This document shows, one piece after another, positions 61,684 through 64,000 of a stretch of DNA of 64,000 nucleotides. Below the pieces are notes generated by a model. That model was not told where the DNA came from, made no database searches, and was given only the letters and a program-made list of their open reading frames with translations. How positions within the stretch are numbered: position 1 is the first letter of the stretch; every line of letters begins with the position of its first letter. The translations under genes were made by a program, and so were the position numbers. The stretch comes from Leucobacter chinensis (GTDB lineage Bacteria > Actinomycetota > Actinomycetes > Actinomycetales > Microbacteriaceae). Location: contig NZ_JAHQZR010000006.1 of assembly GCF_019049105.1 (NCBI RefSeq), positions 1 to 64,000 of the forward strand, given 5' to 3'.

Positions 61684-62523
61684 CTATCGGAGGGGTTGTC
61701 GAGCGGCCGTGTCGAGTCTGCGGTGGACGTATGAGAACAGGCTGAACGCGTCGTAGAAATCAGGCATGACTTCGACGTTGTCGATGCGGTTGGAGTGAGC
61801 ACGGGGGTTTCGGTAATGACCGTGGATGCCAAGAACCAGATTCTTGAACCCGCGATGCTCGCTGACGTCAGAGTCATTCTCGTACCGGTTGATGTAAAGC
61901 AATGGCGGATCCTGACGTGTTCCGAACACGCCGTTATAGAGAGCATCACCCTCTCCGGCGAAACCTGTGATCGCACGAACTCGCGTTGGGATGCTCTTCG
62001 CCGCCTCCGAGATTGCGTGGAACAGCGAGCGAGTAACGAATTCCTCGGCGCAATACTTGAACAATTCCTCGTGAGTTCCGCGACGGCGAAGCTCCATGTG
62101 CAGTGTTCCGGCGAGGGCGGCTGCTTCGGTGAGCGTGCTGGCCCTCGTGCCCCGAGCGAGCTGGCCCTTGTCATTGATCCGGTATCCGTAGTGCACCATG
62201 AACTCGGAGAGTTGGTCGCGTAGTTGCCCAAAACGATTGGGGTCTCGCGTGTATCGGGCCGGTGACATCGCCTTGGTGATGAAGACCGCCACACAGTTGC
62301 CCAGACCCTGACGATACTGCTTGTTGTTCAAGGTGATGTGGAGGCTCTCGCGCTTGTTCCTTCCCTGCTCGCGTTGACTTATCCCTGCCATCGGGAGCAG
62401 CGCATCGATCTCGGAGTTACTCAGACCCGGGTACTCGGTCTGGGCTAGGACATCGGCGACGCCTTTGATGAAATACATTGGGAAGGGGTCGATCCGACGC
62501 GGTTCACGACTCGAGGTGGTCAT
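61684..62523 (-). CDS. TIGR02391-family (HEPN, Abi-like) protein
   Basis: A 279-residue protein whose C-terminal half matches the TIGR02391 (Hypoth_Ymh) pattern: FVTRSLFHAISEAAKS near 162, DALYNGVFG near 193, PPLLYIN near 206, then EHRGFKNLVLGIHGHYRNPRAH (222-243). RNPRAH is an R-x4-H, the RNase motif of HEPN toxins and abortive-infection proteins, with R238 and H243. The N-terminal half is a family-typical helical part. It overlaps the stop of the upstream membrane-protein gene by 20 bases, so the pair is coupled. A defence or toxin role is inferred from the family; not proven. Confidence 0.82.
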   Translation of the reverse strand: MTTSSREPRRIDPFPMYFIKGVADVLAQTEYPGLSNSEIDALLPMAGISQREQGRNKRESLHITLNNKQYRQGLGNCVAVFITKAMSPARYTRDPNRFGQLRDQLSEFMVHYGYRINDKGQLARGTRASTLTEAAALAGTLHMELRRRGTHEELFKYCAEEFVTRSLFHAISEAAKSIPTRVRAITGFAGEGDALYNGVFGTRQDPPLLYINRYENDSDVSEHRGFKNLVLGIHGHYRNPRAHSNRIDNVEVMPDFYDAFSLFSYVHRRLDTAARQPLR

Positions 62524-63538
62524 CGCTCTCACCATCCTCCTCATCGGGGCGGTTGCGCTGGTCTGAGCTCTGTCGCTGACTCGCCTGCTGGTCGATTCGA
62601 TAGAGCTTGCGTGCGAACTGGATCGCGTCGGGGGCCGAGTACCAGCCCTTGTCCCGGAGGTGTTCTTCCCAGTCGAGTTCGTCGAGCCGGTGAATGTCGA
62701 TGCAGTAGTGCAGATTGTCCGCAGGGATGACGTGCCGTTCGGTGAAGTACCAGCCGTTTCGTCGTTCGACGATTCTCCGAAGAGTCGGGCGGTTTCCAGC
62801 AAGGTCTTGGGAGCGCAGTCTGGTCACGTCTGTGAGCATGCTCGCGAGTTCTTCGACCGATTGAGTTGGGACGTTGAGGCCAGTGCCAAGGTCACGCCCA
62901 GCATCTCGAACGGCGTAAACGAGCGACTGATAGAAGTCCTCAGGAGTCGTGGAGGCATCCCAAGATGTACTCGACAAGACTGTGCCATCATCTTCCTCAA
63001 GCTGGACGACGAGCGTCTCCGTTGAAGGACGGTCGATGAGGAAGCGGTAGTGAATGTCGGTTTCCCACACAGGAACCCGAACGCCGTCCGCAGTGATGAG
63101 CTGATCCTGCGTCGCCTGACGCAAGGCTCCGATCAAGGAATCGCGGGTTGTGACGTTCACTATGTTGCGGTAGACGTCGAGCTCATCCTCCAATTCCGCA
63201 AGCTGCCGATCGACCAGCGACTGATGGATGTCATCTAGAGAGTGGGCGGCCGTATCCGCGGTTTGCTTTGCCTGTTCAGCGACGCTCTCCGCGCGAGAGG
63301 CGGTGCGCTCGACACGCTCGAAGCTGCGGCGCATCCCAGCCAGCAAGAGCTCGCCTGGGATCAAAAGCAATACGACGACGGCCATGTTCGCCAAGAGGTT
63401 GCTCCACCACGCATCAGCATGCTGCAAGAGCCACGAACCGAACGCCAGCCCCAATCCGACGAGTGCGGTGACGCTCAAGATCAGCGCCCGAGGACGCCAG
63501 CTCTCGGAGGCGTTCGCAGCTGCGCTTCTGGTGCTCAT
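62504..63538 (-). CDS. Membrane-anchored coiled-coil protein paired with the HEPN-like gene
   Basis: A 344-residue protein, family not recognised. Two N-terminal TM helices (ALILSVTALVGLGLAFGSWLL and WSNLLANMAVVVLLLIPGELL, within residues 15-60) are followed by a coiled-coil segment (MRRSFERVERTASRAESVAE), then a compact cytoplasmic domain of about 220 residues, and a charged tail. The ATG at 63538 is chosen because the upstream extension overlaps the next gene's leader. It is divergent from the DUF6112 gene and overlaps the HEPN-like gene. A membrane sensor for the partner is a plausible role. Confidence 0.8.
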   Translation of the reverse strand: MSTRSAAANASESWRPRALILSVTALVGLGLAFGSWLLQHADAWWSNLLANMAVVVLLLIPGELLLAGMRRSFERVERTASRAESVAEQAKQTADTAAHSLDDIHQSLVDRQLAELEDELDVYRNIVNVTTRDSLIGALRQATQDQLITADGVRVPVWETDIHYRFLIDRPSTETLVVQLEEDDGTVLSSTSWDASTTPEDFYQSLVYAVRDAGRDLGTGLNVPTQSVEELASMLTDVTRLRSQDLAGNRPTLRRIVERRNGWYFTERHVIPADNLHYCIDIHRLDELDWEEHLRDKGWYSAPDAIQFARKLYRIDQQASQRQSSDQRNRPDEEDGESDDHLES

Positions 63539-63585
63539 GCTCCATTCTATTCCGTGACGCGCATGGGACTGAAGATGCCGCGCCG

Positions 63586-63598
63586 CACCTGAGAGGTG
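63586..63598 (+). promoter_or_regulatory. CACCTGA hairpin, copy 2 of 3
   Basis: CACCT-GAG-AGGTG, upstream of the DUF6112 gene at 63631, repeats the core of the hairpins at 59151 and 63979. A GTTTGGAG ribosome-site-like stretch follows, as it does after copy 1. Confidence 0.55.
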
Positions 63599-63630
63599 CC
63601 CACCCGCACCGCTCATGTTTGGAGACCCAC

Positions 63631-63936
63631 ATGCCCACCATCGCACTACTACTGACCGTGCTCCCTGCGGAGAACGTCTACCCGGATCTGTCCGGGGTGG
63701 GAGGTCGCAGCACCCTGATCTCCATCGTCGGCGCACTGCTCACGATCGTGCTCATCGTGTCCGTGCTCATGCTCGTGGTCTCCGCGATCATCTGGGCAAT
63801 CTCGTCCTCGAACGGCAACCCCGGTGTCGCAGCGAAAGGCAAAGTCGGGGTCTTCGTCGCCCTCGGTGCCGCCGTCCTCGCCGGAGCCGGAGTCGCCTGG
63901 ATGAACTTCCTCCTGAACCTCGGCGATGCCCTCTAA
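63631..63936 (+). CDS. DUF6112-family conjugation protein, VirB2-like
   Basis: A protein of 101 residues with two hydrophobic helices (LISIVGALLTIVLIVSVLMLVVSAIIW and FVALGAAVLAGAGVAWMNFLL) and the opening YPDLSGVGGRSTL that resembles the DUF6112 proteins of actinobacterial conjugative elements, small pilin- or pore-like membrane proteins. It restarts the plus-strand transfer operon after the three-gene minus-strand insertion. The ATG at 63631 is preceded by GTTTGGAG. Confidence 0.85.
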   Translation: MPTIALLLTVLPAENVYPDLSGVGGRSTLISIVGALLTIVLIVSVLMLVVSAIIWAISSSNGNPGVAAKGKVGVFVALGAAVLAGAGVAWMNFLLNLGDAL

Positions 63937-63970
63937 CACCCCGTATCCCCGGGCTTCGAGTCGGGTGTTT

Positions 63971-63998
63971 CGGGGTCGCACCTGACGGGTGACCCCGC
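63971..63998 (+). promoter_or_regulatory. CACCTGA hairpin, copy 3 of 3
   Basis: The core CACCTGACGGGTG (63979-63991) is flanked by CGGGGTC and GACCCCG, which pair around it. It follows the DUF6112 gene and runs to the window edge, presumably before the next transfer gene. Confidence 0.6.
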
Positions 63999-64000
63999 AG

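Overview
The window comes from the chromosome of a high-GC Gram-positive bacterium. Gene content and protein style (PurL/PurS/PurQ-type FGAM synthase, SufU rather than IscU, MFS and CcdA types, LAxTG-like surface anchor, MobF/prim-pol/DUF2637/DUF6112 transfer genes) fit an actinobacterium of the Microbacteriaceae, Leucobacter-like in flavour. The genus is inference. No rRNA, tRNA or CRISPR array was seen.

Bases 1-20400 look like core chromosome: purL, then a minus-strand run MFS - sufS - sufU - purC - purS - purQ, then rsmI with a small membrane protein, a PlsC-type acyltransferase, an FKBP lipoprotein, a site-2 protease, a DsbA/CcdA thiol-redox pair, a 14-TM-type exporter and a 1234-residue LRR/Calx-beta surface protein ending in an LATTG wall-sorting signal. 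The encoded PurQ has glycine where the glutaminase nucleophile cysteine should be, and has no cysteine at all.

Bases 20400-21100 are non-coding and hold an 11-unit 7-bp tandem repeat and the second copy of a long palindrome whose first copy lies beyond purL.

Bases 21100-37900 form a metabolic island: two related amino-acid-type ABC transporters, a DAP-decarboxylase-like PLP enzyme, a PucR-type regulator, two flavin reductases, two luciferase-family monooxygenases, a GNAT acetyltransferase, tandem paralogous binding proteins and a large FAD/NAD(P) protein. The set resembles the Bacillus subtilis ytmI/ytnJ (tcyJKLMN-cmo-sna) operon for S-modified cysteines, so organosulfur amino-acid uptake and cleavage is the best functional guess.

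From about 38000 to the right edge lies an integrative conjugative element (or integrated plasmid). It has a MobF relaxase-helicase, a prim-pol primase, a DUF2637 protein, a ParB-like protein, a cell-wall hydrolase and a DUF6112 pore-type protein; the remaining transfer genes are presumably beyond the window. Its cargo includes (i) an AAA_13/RloC-like ATPase with a CxxC zinc-hook motif paired with a SIR2 NADase-like protein, a strong candidate defence operon; (ii) a siderophore-interacting reductase, an MFS transporter and an AraC regulator, with a divergent TetR and two operator palindromes; (iii) an orphan DNA methyltransferase; and (iv) a minus-strand cassette (membrane coiled-coil protein, TIGR02391/HEPN Abi-like protein, GNAT) inserted between two transfer genes. 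Three copies of a CACCTGA-GGGTG hairpin precede transfer genes in the last 5 kb.
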